DNA of 43,982 nt from a virus. Shown in pieces: positions 26,500 to 33,542 of this stretch. The first letter of the stretch is position 1; each line of letters begins with the position of its first letter. The DNA lies in the IMG/VR virus record IMGVR_UViG_3300012920_000080, positions 1 through 43,982 of that record. One strand, given 5' to 3'. Made by a program: the position numbers and the translations under genes. Under the pieces are notes generated by a model that did not search any database, had not been told where the DNA came from, and saw only the letters and a list, made by a program, of their open reading frames with translations.

Positions 26500-26771
26500 G
26501 CGGAGTGAGGGTAGCCATGCACACGGCCCTGAAGATGAAGCAAGCGGGGTATAAGAAAGGTATTCCGGACTTGCTGATATTCGAGCCGAGAAAAGGGTAT
26601 GCTGGACTAGCTATTGAGGTCAAAACAGCCACAGGCCGAGCTAGTGAGCATCAAAAAGAGTGGCAAAAGAAGCTCCGAGACAGGGGCTGGAAGGCCGAGA
26701 TTTGCAAGGGGCTAAATGCTTGCATCACGGAGATTGACAACTACTTTTCAGAAGACAGCGACGTACTATAG
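26364..26771 (+). CDS. VRR-NUC nuclease
   Basis: This 135-residue protein has the VRR-NUC nuclease motif set: an N-terminal EHDIQVFIVDHL, a KKGIPDLLIF segment with the catalytic Asp, IEVKTATGRASEHQ with Glu and Lys, and a WKAEICKGL end. Such nucleases resolve or cut branched DNA and are common in phage replication and packaging. The conserved Glu and Asp-Ile lie inside the overlap with the amidase, so the 136-nt overlap in another frame is genuine. ATG 26349 and GTG 26325 are longer alternatives. It is the last late gene. Confidence 0.85.
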   Translation: MQYRKKGSRGAKPKRKNGSPEHDIQVFIVDHLEAMAIPPLYSATVGGVRVAMHTALKMKQAGYKKGIPDLLIFEPRKGYAGLAIEVKTATGRASEHQKEWQKKLRDRGWKAEICKGLNACITEIDNYFSEDSDVL

Positions 26772-26810
26772 ACTTCATTGTGGTTGGTGAAGGGCGGCTA
26801 CGGTCGTCGA

Positions 26811-26838
26811 GAAGGGGGCTTCGGCCCTCTTCTTTTTT
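26811..26838 (+). terminator. Strong UUCG terminator at the end of the late operon
   Basis: A 9-bp stem with one G-U pair (26811-26819 with 26824-26832) closed by a C(UUCG)G tetraloop is followed by six T (26833-26838). It is the end of rightward transcription and lies 40 nt after the nuclease stop, between convergent gene clusters. Confidence 0.9.
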
Positions 26839-26852
26839 CTATCCGGGTAGAA
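26837..26852. promoter_or_regulatory. 16-bp palindrome, copy 1 (operator-like)
   Basis: TTCTATCCGGGTAGAA, a near-perfect palindrome, lies between the late terminator and the stop of the last leftward gene (TAA at 26853-26855). It is the only copy not upstream of a gene and marks the 3' boundary of the early region. Confidence 0.7.
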
Positions 26853-27137
26853 TTACTCCATACACTCGTAGTAGTATTCGAGGATGTCTCCTCGCTTCTC
26901 TTCCGGAGAACCCTCAAATGTGTACATGTAGATAGGTGTCGAGGGCCCAACGTAAGCATACCATACGTTGTATTCCAGGAACTCTACCGCATCCTCGAAA
27001 GACATATCTGAATCCGCTGCCCTCAAGCAGTTGACCATGGCGTATTTATCGTACACGACGCGAGGAACGTCGTCGATTGTCAAGATGCCGATGATGCAGC
27101 TATCGAAGCCGTCGGCGAACATCAGTCCTTCACTCAT
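26853..27137 (-). CDS. Conserved phage hypothetical
   Basis: This 94-residue protein carries EGLMFADGFDSCIIGI, an MSFEDAVEFLEYNVWYAYVG helix-strand and a Tyr-rich end, a pattern seen in small phage proteins. I do not know a function. The start overlaps the upstream phosphoesterase stop by one base (TGATG). Its stop touches palindrome copy 1 and it is the last gene of the leftward region. Confidence 0.75.
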   Translation of the reverse strand: MSEGLMFADGFDSCIIGILTIDDVPRVVYDKYAMVNCLRAADSDMSFEDAVEFLEYNVWYAYVGPSTPIYMYTFEGSPEEKRGDILEYYYECME

Positions 27138-27886
27138 CAGATGGTGCGATTTTCTACGTACACATTACCCCTCTTTGTGACGTCGACAAGGGCAAATCCG
27201 TGCTGCCAGTCGTTACGAGGGTGATAGTTTGGGGTGGGATCCCCCAAGTGTCCTACAACGTGACACTGAAGCAACTTTCCTGCTCCGTCACGGGTGTAAA
27301 AGCTTTCGGGTCTGTGGAGGTGCCCACAGATAGCGCTTTTCTTCATCTTGTTGAAGAGCTTGCGGGAGGGGTTGACACCACCGATACCGCGCATCTCGTG
27401 ACCATGGATAAAGCTCATGTCACCGCAGTGAATGAACCCATCCTCTACCCAATTTATCTCTTGAGCATACAGGTCGAGCAGTCTCTCCAAACGCAGATCA
27501 GGCAGATCGGCGAATTCGCTTGCATTTTTTTGAATATAGGCATCTAGGCGGACCTCGTGGTTGCCTTGGATGTAGTGAATTTCAGCGTCCCTGAAGCTTT
27601 CTCTGATAGCAAAGAGCATCTGATTTCCAATCTCAATCTCTTTCGCAAAGGACAGAGTCTCGGGGTCGCTCGGATATCGGCTGATGCGATGGAAGTCCAT
27701 AACATCGCCGAGGAGAATGACCGTATCTGCTTCCCATGACTGACCCCAAAACAGGGCCTCATTTATGGCTTTTACGTCGTGATACGGGCAGTGAAGGTCA
27801 CTTAGGACCAAAATCCTGCGGTCCTTGCTCAACGTCACATCAGTTTTGCGACGCTTGTAATAACTTTTCGGTAGCGTTTCAGCCAT
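27137..27886 (-). CDS. Calcineurin-like metallophosphoesterase
   Basis: The 249-residue protein has the full metallophosphoesterase motif series: LSDLHCPYHD at 28-37, LLGDVMDFH at 58-66, GNHE at 108-111, HGH at 161-163 and GHLH at 188-191. These proteins bind two metals and hydrolyse phosphodiester or phosphomonoester bonds; phage members act as DNA repair nucleases or as NTP/cyclic-nucleotide phosphatases. The substrate is not evident. It overlaps the upstream gene by 8 nt. Confidence 0.9.
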   Translation of the reverse strand: MAETLPKSYYKRRKTDVTLSKDRRILVLSDLHCPYHDVKAINEALFWGQSWEADTVILLGDVMDFHRISRYPSDPETLSFAKEIEIGNQMLFAIRESFRDAEIHYIQGNHEVRLDAYIQKNASEFADLPDLRLERLLDLYAQEINWVEDGFIHCGDMSFIHGHEMRGIGGVNPSRKLFNKMKKSAICGHLHRPESFYTRDGAGKLLQCHVVGHLGDPTPNYHPRNDWQHGFALVDVTKRGNVYVENRTI

Positions 27887-28418
27887 GGTAATCGACCTTG
27901 TAGTTTTCTAGGATAACCTCCCTCATCCAACCGCCAGCCGGAAGGCCAAGGGATCTGAGTAGGTCGTCAGCAATTTCTGATTGCTGGGGCTCATTGACGT
28001 TGTCGTCAAACCATCCGCATGCCTTCTGAGCAGACCATAGCAGCCACGCTCGTTCTTTCTCGTCTTGTACGGTGCTTAACTCCACATTTCTAGCACCGAA
28101 ATGAGCCCTTGAGATGTCGTCGAGACGTTCAATGGTGTCTCGGTAAGCTTCATTCATGGTGACGGGAGTACGAGTCTCACTTGCCGCCTCTTTAAGCCTC
28201 TGAAGGGTTTGATTTACGTGCCAGGGGCGTCGATCAAAGATGTCTCCAATCAAGCTACATGGCAGGTACAAAAATTCATTTAGGTAGTACTGAATGGCAG
28301 CACCTTCCGCTCTTGCGAACCACTCTCCATCCTCTACGAAGAGGTTGACGTACTCCTGTACGAGGTCTTCTGCTTCTTCAGCAGAGAAAAAATGACAACT
28401 ATCAAGGCGCTTTCTCAT
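27879..28418 (-). CDS. Uncharacterised early protein
   Basis: The 179-residue product is acidic and helical, with an N-terminal basic MRKRLDS stretch and a central RRPWHVNQTLQRLKEAA segment that could form a DNA-contacting helix. No known family is recognised. Its ATG overlaps the upstream stop by one base, so it is coupled with the small gene before it and with the phosphoesterase after it. Confidence 0.7.
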   Translation of the reverse strand: MRKRLDSCHFFSAEEAEDLVQEYVNLFVEDGEWFARAEGAAIQYYLNEFLYLPCSLIGDIFDRRPWHVNQTLQRLKEAASETRTPVTMNEAYRDTIERLDDISRAHFGARNVELSTVQDEKERAWLLWSAQKACGWFDDNVNEPQQSEIADDLLRSLGLPAGGWMREVILENYKVDYHG

Positions 28419-28654
28419 CAGCAAAAATTACCGTCTATGCCACCCCAAGCTGAATGATACCCGTAACCCTCCGTTACCTCCACCACGCACGACTCTGCTT
28501 CCCTCTTGATTGTATATGTCAAGAATCCGAAAGAGACCACATAACTCCCCTCGTCGGGGTGTGCGTCGGCCAGAGCTGTGCAGAGGTCCTTCACCTCTGA
28601 CTCCTCGATGTAATGCTCGTCGAGGTCGAGTAGTATTCTTACCTGTAGGCTCAA
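28418..28654 (-). CDS. Small uncharacterised early protein, possible TTG start
   Basis: The 78-residue frame ends in SYVVSFGFLTYTIKREAES and VVEVTEGYGYHSAW, which looks like genuine protein. The competing frame (to 28700) is Arg/Pro-rich and discarded. No ATG exists: the best start is TTG at 28654, 54 nt after the helicase stop. The stop overlaps the next ATG by one base. Function is unknown. Confidence 0.5.
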   Translation of the reverse strand: MSLQVRILLDLDEHYIEESEVKDLCTALADAHPDEGSYVVSFGFLTYTIKREAESCVVEVTEGYGYHSAWGGIDGNFC

Positions 28655-28707
28655 AACTTGTTTGTTGCCTCAATTTATATGCAGGTATTGTGAGCGCCAC
28701 GTTATCC

Positions 28708-30174
28708 TCACATCTTTAATGAACGACGCAATGTCAATAACTTTAAGTCCTTGACGTAGAAGGTGTAGCTGTGCTTTCCACCGTGACATCCGCTCTCATT
28801 TAGGTTGAGAGCGCGAAGCCGTCCTTTGAAGCGACGAATAGACCACGAATTGTATCCATGGTTCGCGCAATACGTTTTGAAGCTGTCGTGGAGGTCGTCC
28901 TGATGAGCGACGACGGTGTTGTGATGTTCCGGGTCTGTAGAGAGGCCGGTGTTCTCCATCCAACTGAGGAATGGATCGCCTTCCACTTTGAGGCGCTGCA
29001 GTTCCATTTCAATGACTTCAGGGCGCTCCAACTTCCCGTTGCCGCGCTTGGCCTCTGCAAGTAAGGCTACGCCGAGACTAATGCCAATGCCACCTCGTGC
29101 CGTTTCCGTAGCAAGCTTTTCATGGAGCTTGATGTCTCGCTTTTTGAGGTCTTTGGCAGTCCTAAAGTTCACAATGTCGAAGCGTCTAGCCACACCGGGG
29201 TCACTGAGCACATAGCTCAGTCCCATTTCATTTGAGGCCACGACAAGGCTCGCCCGTGGTCTTATCTCGACGGGCTCGCTGTAAAGTTTTCGTGCGATGA
29301 TAGGTTCTTTCGAGACGATCATCTTCAGAGCGTCCTTGTCACCAATCTTCTCGCTTGCGTCAGCGCTAACACACAGAGTGGCATGAGCCAGCTTCATCCT
29401 GTGGCGGCTGTCGTCTTTGGTTATCTGAGCGAGGTTATCAGTACGCATGACGTTTTGGAAGCCGATACAACCCGCGATGGCTTCGATCATCGTACTCTTT
29501 CCTGCACCTGCCGCACCAATAAGCAGCAGGATTTTCTGTGCATTGAATGGATCGCCAGCAATAGCATTCGCGAACATTGCGAGAACGTATTGCCGACTGC
29601 TTTCGTCAGGAATGGCCTCAACCATGAAGCCGTCCCATACAACCGACCTCTCACCCTGCTTCCATTCAGCAGGTATGCAATAGGTCGTGAGGTCTTCAGG
29701 CTTATGCCCAGGACGAAAGACTTCCTTGCTTCCGTTGATGGTGAGCACACCATCCATATAGTTTATCCCTCTCACGCCACATCCGTAGCCAAAAACGGCA
29801 TCAGGTTTTGCACTTGAGGAGAAAGACCTCTCAAACTCCCGAGTAAAATCACTCGTAAGGATTGAGGGCTTGAGAAGCCCAGCACCAAGAGCAAATGCCT
29901 TGACGACTTTGGACTTCTGAGCATCAGAGATAGGCTCGTAGTGGGTACCGCACCAAATACTCGTGAGACCACCGATATCCAATACCGGGGTCCCACAAGC
30001 TTGGCTCAGAGAGGGGATGGCTATACCAAGCATAGCCGCAGCACTTTTGGCGCTGCATTTGTCGGGATCGTAGGGCACCTCTACAATCTCGCTGATCTTC
30101 TCAGGAGTTACAACATTTTCAGCAACTGCACAAAGGCTTTGTACACTAGCGTCAACTGTTGTTCCTGTTTTCAT
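28708..30174 (-). CDS. SF3/D5-like replicative helicase
   Basis: The 488-residue protein has an SF3 helicase (D5/P4-like) domain: Walker A GAAGAGKS at 220-227, the B-like VSADAS at 269-274 and motif C VVASNEM at 311-317. The first 200 residues do not show a clear archaeo-eukaryotic primase motif, so it may be a helicase lacking primase activity, or the primase has diverged. It unwinds DNA at the phage origin. No polymerase gene is seen, so the host enzyme is probably used. The ATG at 30174 overlaps the upstream gene by 23 nt; 30195 is a longer alternative. Confidence 0.9.
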   Translation of the reverse strand: MKTGTTVDASVQSLCAVAENVVTPEKISEIVEVPYDPDKCSAKSAAAMLGIAIPSLSQACGTPVLDIGGLTSIWCGTHYEPISDAQKSKVVKAFALGAGLLKPSILTSDFTREFERSFSSSAKPDAVFGYGCGVRGINYMDGVLTINGSKEVFRPGHKPEDLTTYCIPAEWKQGERSVVWDGFMVEAIPDESSRQYVLAMFANAIAGDPFNAQKILLLIGAAGAGKSTMIEAIAGCIGFQNVMRTDNLAQITKDDSRHRMKLAHATLCVSADASEKIGDKDALKMIVSKEPIIARKLYSEPVEIRPRASLVVASNEMGLSYVLSDPGVARRFDIVNFRTAKDLKKRDIKLHEKLATETARGGIGISLGVALLAEAKRGNGKLERPEVIEMELQRLKVEGDPFLSWMENTGLSTDPEHHNTVVAHQDDLHDSFKTYCANHGYNSWSIRRFKGRLRALNLNESGCHGGKHSYTFYVKDLKLLTLRRSLKM

Positions 30175-30541
30175 GAAGGCGTTTCTTGTAATCAAGCTCC
30201 ATCTCGTTGAGCTTGTTGTTCAGAGCATAGATACATCCTTCAAGCAGTTCTATGCGAGACAATGGGTCAAACTTTTCCAACATGCCATTGTGGAAAACTG
30301 AGCCGTAGTCGTAGCTGACATTAAGACCTTCTTCCTCAATGTCGGTGATTCCGGGAGGTGTCTCGTAGCCCTCGAAGTCGTCAGTCTCTTTGTAGACCGA
30401 GTAGAAATCTACGTGAGTCTTGAAGATGTCGTACACCGCATCAGCATCGCTGCGTCCTTGAGCGTCCTGTTCGGCGTTGAAATATGTGTCGATGGACTCC
30501 TTAAAGTCCGTGAGTAGTTTGATGATCGCTTGTTTCTTCAT
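30152..30541 (-). CDS. Uncharacterised early protein upstream of the helicase
   Basis: This 129-residue protein begins MKKQAIIKLLTDFKESIDTY and has a C-terminal heptad helix (RIELLEGCIYALNNKLNEME) that suggests oligomerisation. The rest is acidic. No known family is recognised. Its start lies 9 nt past the T-tract of a terminator, so its expression depends on read-through or on a promoter within the short gap. Confidence 0.7.
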   Translation of the reverse strand: MKKQAIIKLLTDFKESIDTYFNAEQDAQGRSDADAVYDIFKTHVDFYSVYKETDDFEGYETPPGITDIEEEGLNVSYDYGSVFHNGMLEKFDPLSRIELLEGCIYALNNKLNEMELDYKKRLHENRNNS

Positions 30542-30549
30542 GTCGAAAT

Positions 30550-30577
30550 AAAAAAGGGCCGACCTCTCAGCCGACCC
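30550..30577 (-). terminator. Leftward terminator after the SSB-like gene
   Basis: Read on the minus strand, a 9-bp stem with three G-U pairs (30569-30577 with 30556-30564) and a GAGA tetraloop is followed by TTTTTT. It lies 20 nt past the stop of the SSB-like gene and its tract ends 9 nt before the next ATG. Read-through would be needed for the helicase block. Confidence 0.8.
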
Positions 30578-30597
30578 CTGTTTAACCAAAAACCCAT

Positions 30598-30903
30598 TCA
30601 GAACGGGAGGTCGTCATTCGAGCCGACTGACTCGGGACGAGACTCCTTCTGAGCCTGGGATCCTTCACCGATACCCCAAGCCTTTCCGTTGCCCAAGATA
30701 GGGCCTCGTAGTCCCTGCTCTCGCAGTTCTTTGGGGATGTCCTGAGCGACGAAGTAATCGTGCCCATACGGACTTGTCGGTGTGTTGACGAGGCGGACGT
30801 TGATGTATCGTCCCTTCTCGCCCTTTACGATGTGGCCTTTGTCGATCTTATCGAGGTTGATAGAGACCGAGATGGCCGAGGGGATGTGGTTGGTGTCAGA
30901 CAT
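30598..30903 (-). CDS. SSB-like single-stranded DNA-binding protein
   Basis: The 101-residue protein ends in NDDLPF, the canonical acidic C-terminal tip with which SSB proteins recruit replication partners. The preceding ESVGSNDD linker is unstructured. The N-terminal part (SVSINLDKID, YINVRLVNTP, YGHDYFVAQD) is short and beta-like, consistent with a reduced OB fold. It likely coats single-stranded DNA near the helicase. The start overlaps the upstream stop by one base. Confidence 0.75.
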   Translation of the reverse strand: MSDTNHIPSAISVSINLDKIDKGHIVKGEKGRYINVRLVNTPTSPYGHDYFVAQDIPKELREQGLRGPILGNGKAWGIGEGSQAQKESRPESVGSNDDLPF

Positions 30904-31190
30904 TACTTAGTTATTTTCTTGATGAACTCGTTGATTTCTTTCTTGCTTGGAGCGTAGAACTGCATGGGGTCCTGCTGATTTAGTTGTAGTCGAGAGATGA
31001 TGTCTTGAATCTCATCGCTGGTCATCTCGATGTCGAAGTCGAGAAGTTGGTCGATGAGTTCGTCTTGTTCCTCAATCATGAGGGTGCTTGTTCGGCAAAG
31101 TCGAACGGCAAAGCGACGCGAGTTGTTGTACACGTTGCTGTAGTCGTTCTCGGGACCACACTCAAACAGTTCGTCAATCCAATCAGACAT
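30903..31190 (-). CDS. Small acidic early protein
   Basis: The 95-residue product is acidic, with a helical DELIDQLLDFDIEMTSDEIQ core and a basic, Lys-rich C-terminus (KKEINEFIKKITK). It lies directly upstream of the SSB-like gene with a one-base overlap, so it may assist DNA replication, but no family is recognised. Confidence 0.65.
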   Translation of the reverse strand: MSDWIDELFECGPENDYSNVYNNSRRFAVRLCRTSTLMIEEQDELIDQLLDFDIEMTSDEIQDIISRLQLNQQDPMQFYAPSKKEINEFIKKITK

Positions 31191-31308
31191 ATCGGTTATT
31201 CTTTAGATCTTTCCACAGGGCCTTGAGAAATCCATAGACAAAGCCCGTCACAAGATAGATTGTCCAGGCAGTAACAGCATACGTGAAAACCTTCAGGATT
31301 GTCGTCAT
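31183..31308 (-). CDS. Small single-span membrane protein
   Basis: The 41-residue frame opens with an ATG overlapping the upstream stop (ATGA) and ends 8 nt inside the next gene. It is one hydrophobic span (LKVFTYAVTAWTIYLVTGFV) plus a basic tail (KDLKNNRYV). Overlap at both ends argues for translation. Function is unknown. Confidence 0.65.
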   Translation of the reverse strand: MTTILKVFTYAVTAWTIYLVTGFVYGFLKALWKDLKNNRYV

Positions 31309-31727
31309 GACTCCATCTCGTCTTCTCCATACACTCCTAATTCATACAGGTCAGCACTCTTCAAGACAGCCCTTGATAGCGCTCTCTTCTCCGCCATGGC
31401 GACGGGGTAAGAGTTGCGGCAGTTCTTAGGCGAAGCCTCGCCATAGGTCTCCACAAGGCGTTGCGTCTCCTCCATCTTTCCCGTCTTCACGTTTACCTCT
31501 TGGCCGAGCTGAACAGCGATGGCCTTGATCACGTAAAACCCTTTCTCCACATTGCAAAGAGAAGTCTCAACTTCGTACTGAACAATCAACCCTAGTCCGC
31601 GTTGAATCTTCTCGATGCCTGTCCTTGTGATGATAACAAATCCTTGAGGCGCCTTGAAGAAGTCGTCCTTATTCAGGTCGTACTTCTCAGTCAGCTCTCG
31701 GAATCTTGCCTTTGTGCTATCGTTCAT
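31305..31727 (-). CDS. Conserved phage early protein, possible recombination factor
   Basis: The 140-residue protein has GFVIITRTGIEKIQ, then a mid-region ending VETYGEASPKN, and YPVAMAEKRALSRAVLK followed by ELGVYGEDEMES. This AEKRAxSRAVLK layout is found in early phage proteins, and I associate it loosely with single-strand annealing (Rad52/ERF-like) factors, but that link is uncertain. It lies between replication-type genes. The ATG overlaps the upstream gene by 11 nt. Confidence 0.55.
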   Translation of the reverse strand: MNDSTKARFRELTEKYDLNKDDFFKAPQGFVIITRTGIEKIQRGLGLIVQYEVETSLCNVEKGFYVIKAIAVQLGQEVNVKTGKMEETQRLVETYGEASPKNCRNSYPVAMAEKRALSRAVLKSADLYELGVYGEDEMES

Positions 31728-31983
31728 ATTTGATGATGTCTTGAATCAGATTGCGTGTGTACTCGACCTCTTTGTGGTTCTGCCAGATGTAAGCAGACAT
31801 GTGGTCGAGGCGCTGGAGTAACTGATGTATTGCCTTATCGCCACGCTTCATCGCGAGCATGTTCTCACGAGCAGCCTTGATGCGAACCTCGGGAGCATCG
31901 GGGTCAGACTCCAGCCATATCTCTATAGCTGTAGCCCGAGCCCCTAACTCCAAAGCAACACTAGTAATCTCTACATTAGTCAC
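31717..31983 (-). CDS. Small helical early protein
   Basis: The 88-residue product is helical and slightly acidic (RIKAARENMLAMKRGDKAIH, QLLQRLDHMSAYIWQ). GTG at 31983 is the only start in frame and overlaps the upstream stop by 8 nt. No family is recognised. Confidence 0.65.
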   Translation of the reverse strand: MTNVEITSVALELGARATAIEIWLESDPDAPEVRIKAARENMLAMKRGDKAIHQLLQRLDHMSAYIWQNHKEVEYTRNLIQDIIKYER

Positions 31984-32149
31984 GCTTCTTGCGTCGGTCG
32001 CCTGTGACGGCGGTAATCAAGATGTCAATATATCCAAACACCTGATTATCGGATTCGGTGGGAGTCAAGTTGACGATCACCTTTCCAAAAGCCATCAGGC
32101 CGAGGAGCAGCTCAACCCAGTGGTCGAGAAAAAAGTTAGTAGGTTCCAT
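31976..32149 (-). CDS. Small membrane protein
   Basis: The 57-residue frame starts MEPTNFFLDHWVELLLGLMA and has one long hydrophobic stretch, then LTPTESDNQVFGYIDILITA and a basic RRKKRD tail. Small proteins of this make-up occur in many phages. The stop overlaps the next gene by 8 nt. It could be a membrane-anchored early factor or an anti-restriction type protein; nothing decides this. Confidence 0.65.
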   Translation of the reverse strand: MEPTNFFLDHWVELLLGLMAFGKVIVNLTPTESDNQVFGYIDILITAVTGDRRKKRD

Positions 32150-32160
32150 GAGTATGGGGT

Positions 32161-32496
32161 TTAGTATTCGTAAAGTTCTCCATCGAGGTCGTAAAGTACA
32201 GTGGTCTCAGACTTCATGCCTTTGTCGACGAGCGTAATTATCAACGCCCAGAGAGGAGTTTTTACACCGTCGATAAAGATAGTCTCAATCCGCGAGGACA
32301 TAGAGGTATCCTCACTTAACTCGTAGTCAATGGGAATCGTCCAGGCGAGACGATCAGGAATCACACCCATATTGAGCGAGTCCTGATCCGATCGAACGGA
32401 GAGCGGGACATTCTTAAAAGTCAGCTTCTTAAAGAGACGCTCGTAATTAAGATGCACTATCAACGCGAGGGCGGAGACGATAAGTAATAGATTCAT
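32161..32496 (-). CDS. Uncharacterised protein with N-terminal membrane anchor
   Basis: The 111-residue product starts MNLLLIVSALALIVHLNYER, a single hydrophobic anchor or uncleaved signal, followed by a soluble domain (LAWTIPIDYELSEDTSM, IETIFIDGVKTPLWALIITL). ATG 32496 was preferred to an upstream open extension; it overlaps the next upstream gene by 50 nt in another frame, which is unusually long. Function is unknown. Confidence 0.6.
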   Translation of the reverse strand: MNLLLIVSALALIVHLNYERLFKKLTFKNVPLSVRSDQDSLNMGVIPDRLAWTIPIDYELSEDTSMSSRIETIFIDGVKTPLWALIITLVDKGMKSETTVLYDLDGELYEY

Positions 32497-32782
32497 GATG
32501 AGCCATTTGCATAAACATTTTAGACAAAGAAGGAGCCTTGGTGTCACCGCCACTGAGCGCTACGAGAAACTCGATGCGAGCGAGAGAGTTCTGACACAGG
32601 GTCATGTGATGTCGATAGCCGTCGTCGTCATTCCCGTAAAGCTTCCGCATGAAAAACAGGTGCTTGTGAACCTCGTAGATGTGCATACACATCTCTCGCG
32701 AATGCTTGTAATCAGCGTCAAGACTCATGTCCTGAGCGCCAATGCTCTTAATCCACTTGAAGATTTCCTGATCTACCTTCAT
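32447..32782 (-). CDS. Uncharacterised early protein
   Basis: The 111-residue product is helical and rich in His and Met (MCMHIYEVHKHLFFMRKLYG, MTLCQNSLARIEFLVALSGG). It overlaps the HTH gene stop by 4 nt (ATGA) and the next downstream start by 50 nt. No known family is recognised. Confidence 0.65.
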   Translation of the reverse strand: MKVDQEIFKWIKSIGAQDMSLDADYKHSREMCMHIYEVHKHLFFMRKLYGNDDDGYRHHMTLCQNSLARIEFLVALSGGDTKAPSLSKMFMQMAHHESITYRLRPRVDSAS

Positions 32783-33177
32783 CGCACTGGGTATTTGAAT
32801 TTAACCAATCCCCACAAGATTGTGGTCTCTTCGTACATGTTCGGCGCTTTTTCCAAGTCTTGAATCTTCTGCCAAATAGATTTCTCAGATCGACCAAGCA
32901 TAGAGCTAATCTCCTTCACATCGAGAGACCTCTTGTAGTACATCTGCTTAAGCGAAAGCAGCTCGGCTGCAGACCAACGACCCTTACGCTTCTTGCGTTT
33001 GATGTGGTCACTTGGTACGCCTTGCTTCAAGCGCATACTGAACTTCTTCTGAGCCACTTGATTAGCATTTCTTCCAAGGACCTCACCAATGTAGGTGTTG
33101 TTATAGCCTTGGTCGTTGAGCGCCACGAGCTTGTCAATATCTGCACTCGTGAACTTTTGATACTTACGCTTTTTCAT
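32779..33177 (-). CDS. DNA-binding protein with two HTH-like segments
   Basis: The 132-residue protein is strongly basic and has two similar Myb/HTH-like segments. Residues about 8-45 read FTSADIDKLVALNDQG, then IGEVLGRNANQVAQKKF. Residues about 66-105 read RWSAAELLSLKQM, then VKEISSMLGRSEKSIWQKI. Each ends in a likely recognition helix. It is a good candidate regulator or origin-binding protein, perhaps of the 16-bp palindromes, though no direct evidence joins them. Overlaps on both sides place it inside the early operon behind palindrome copy 2. Confidence 0.75.
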   Translation of the reverse strand: MKKRKYQKFTSADIDKLVALNDQGYNNTYIGEVLGRNANQVAQKKFSMRLKQGVPSDHIKRKKRKGRWSAAELLSLKQMYYKRSLDVKEISSMLGRSEKSIWQKIQDLEKAPNMYEETTILWGLVKFKYPVR

Positions 33178-33542
33178 ACGTCATAAATTTTGCCGTCTTT
33201 GTAGACAGGGATGGAAATATACTTAGAAGGTTTGTCATTAGCAGTAGTCTTGAAGCCAACGCGGAGCTGCCAAATGCTTTCTCCGTTGGCGTTGTACGGA
33301 AGGATGTCACAACTGAGACGACCGGGAACTTTCCGGTAGTGCTCGTCGAACATAGGCTCGGCACGAAGCGTATCCCAATACCTTCGATTAGGCTTGCCCT
33401 TAAGGAAGCCCTCACGTAGCACCATGAGACGCTTGGGAATGGGTGGGGTGTCCTTTCTCCGGATACCCCTGCCTAAGACCCACAGGATGACGTAAAGAAG
33501 CCACGCCTTGCAGATGAAGATACCTACCTCGATAGGGCTCAT
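33174..33542 (-). CDS. Uncharacterised protein with an N-terminal membrane segment
   Basis: The 122-residue protein has one N-terminal hydrophobic segment (FICKAWLLYVILWVLGRG) and a basic soluble domain (KGKPNRRYWDTLRAEPMFDE, LPYNANGESIWQLRVGFK). It may be a membrane-bound early factor. No known family is recognised. The ATG overlaps the upstream stop by 4 nt. Confidence 0.65.
   Translation of the reverse strand: MSPIEVGIFICKAWLLYVILWVLGRGIRRKDTPPIPKRLMVLREGFLKGKPNRRYWDTLRAEPMFDEHYRKVPGRLSCDILPYNANGESIWQLRVGFKTTANDKPSKYISIPVYKDGKIYDV

Noticed and set aside
26778-27011. 77-residue plus frame past the late terminator
   Set aside because: It spans the UUCG terminator and lies opposite the last leftward gene.
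28428-28700. 90-residue minus frame between helicase and the small gene
   Set aside because: Arg/Gly/Pro-rich and out of phase with the coupled stop/start; the frame ending at 28418 fits better.
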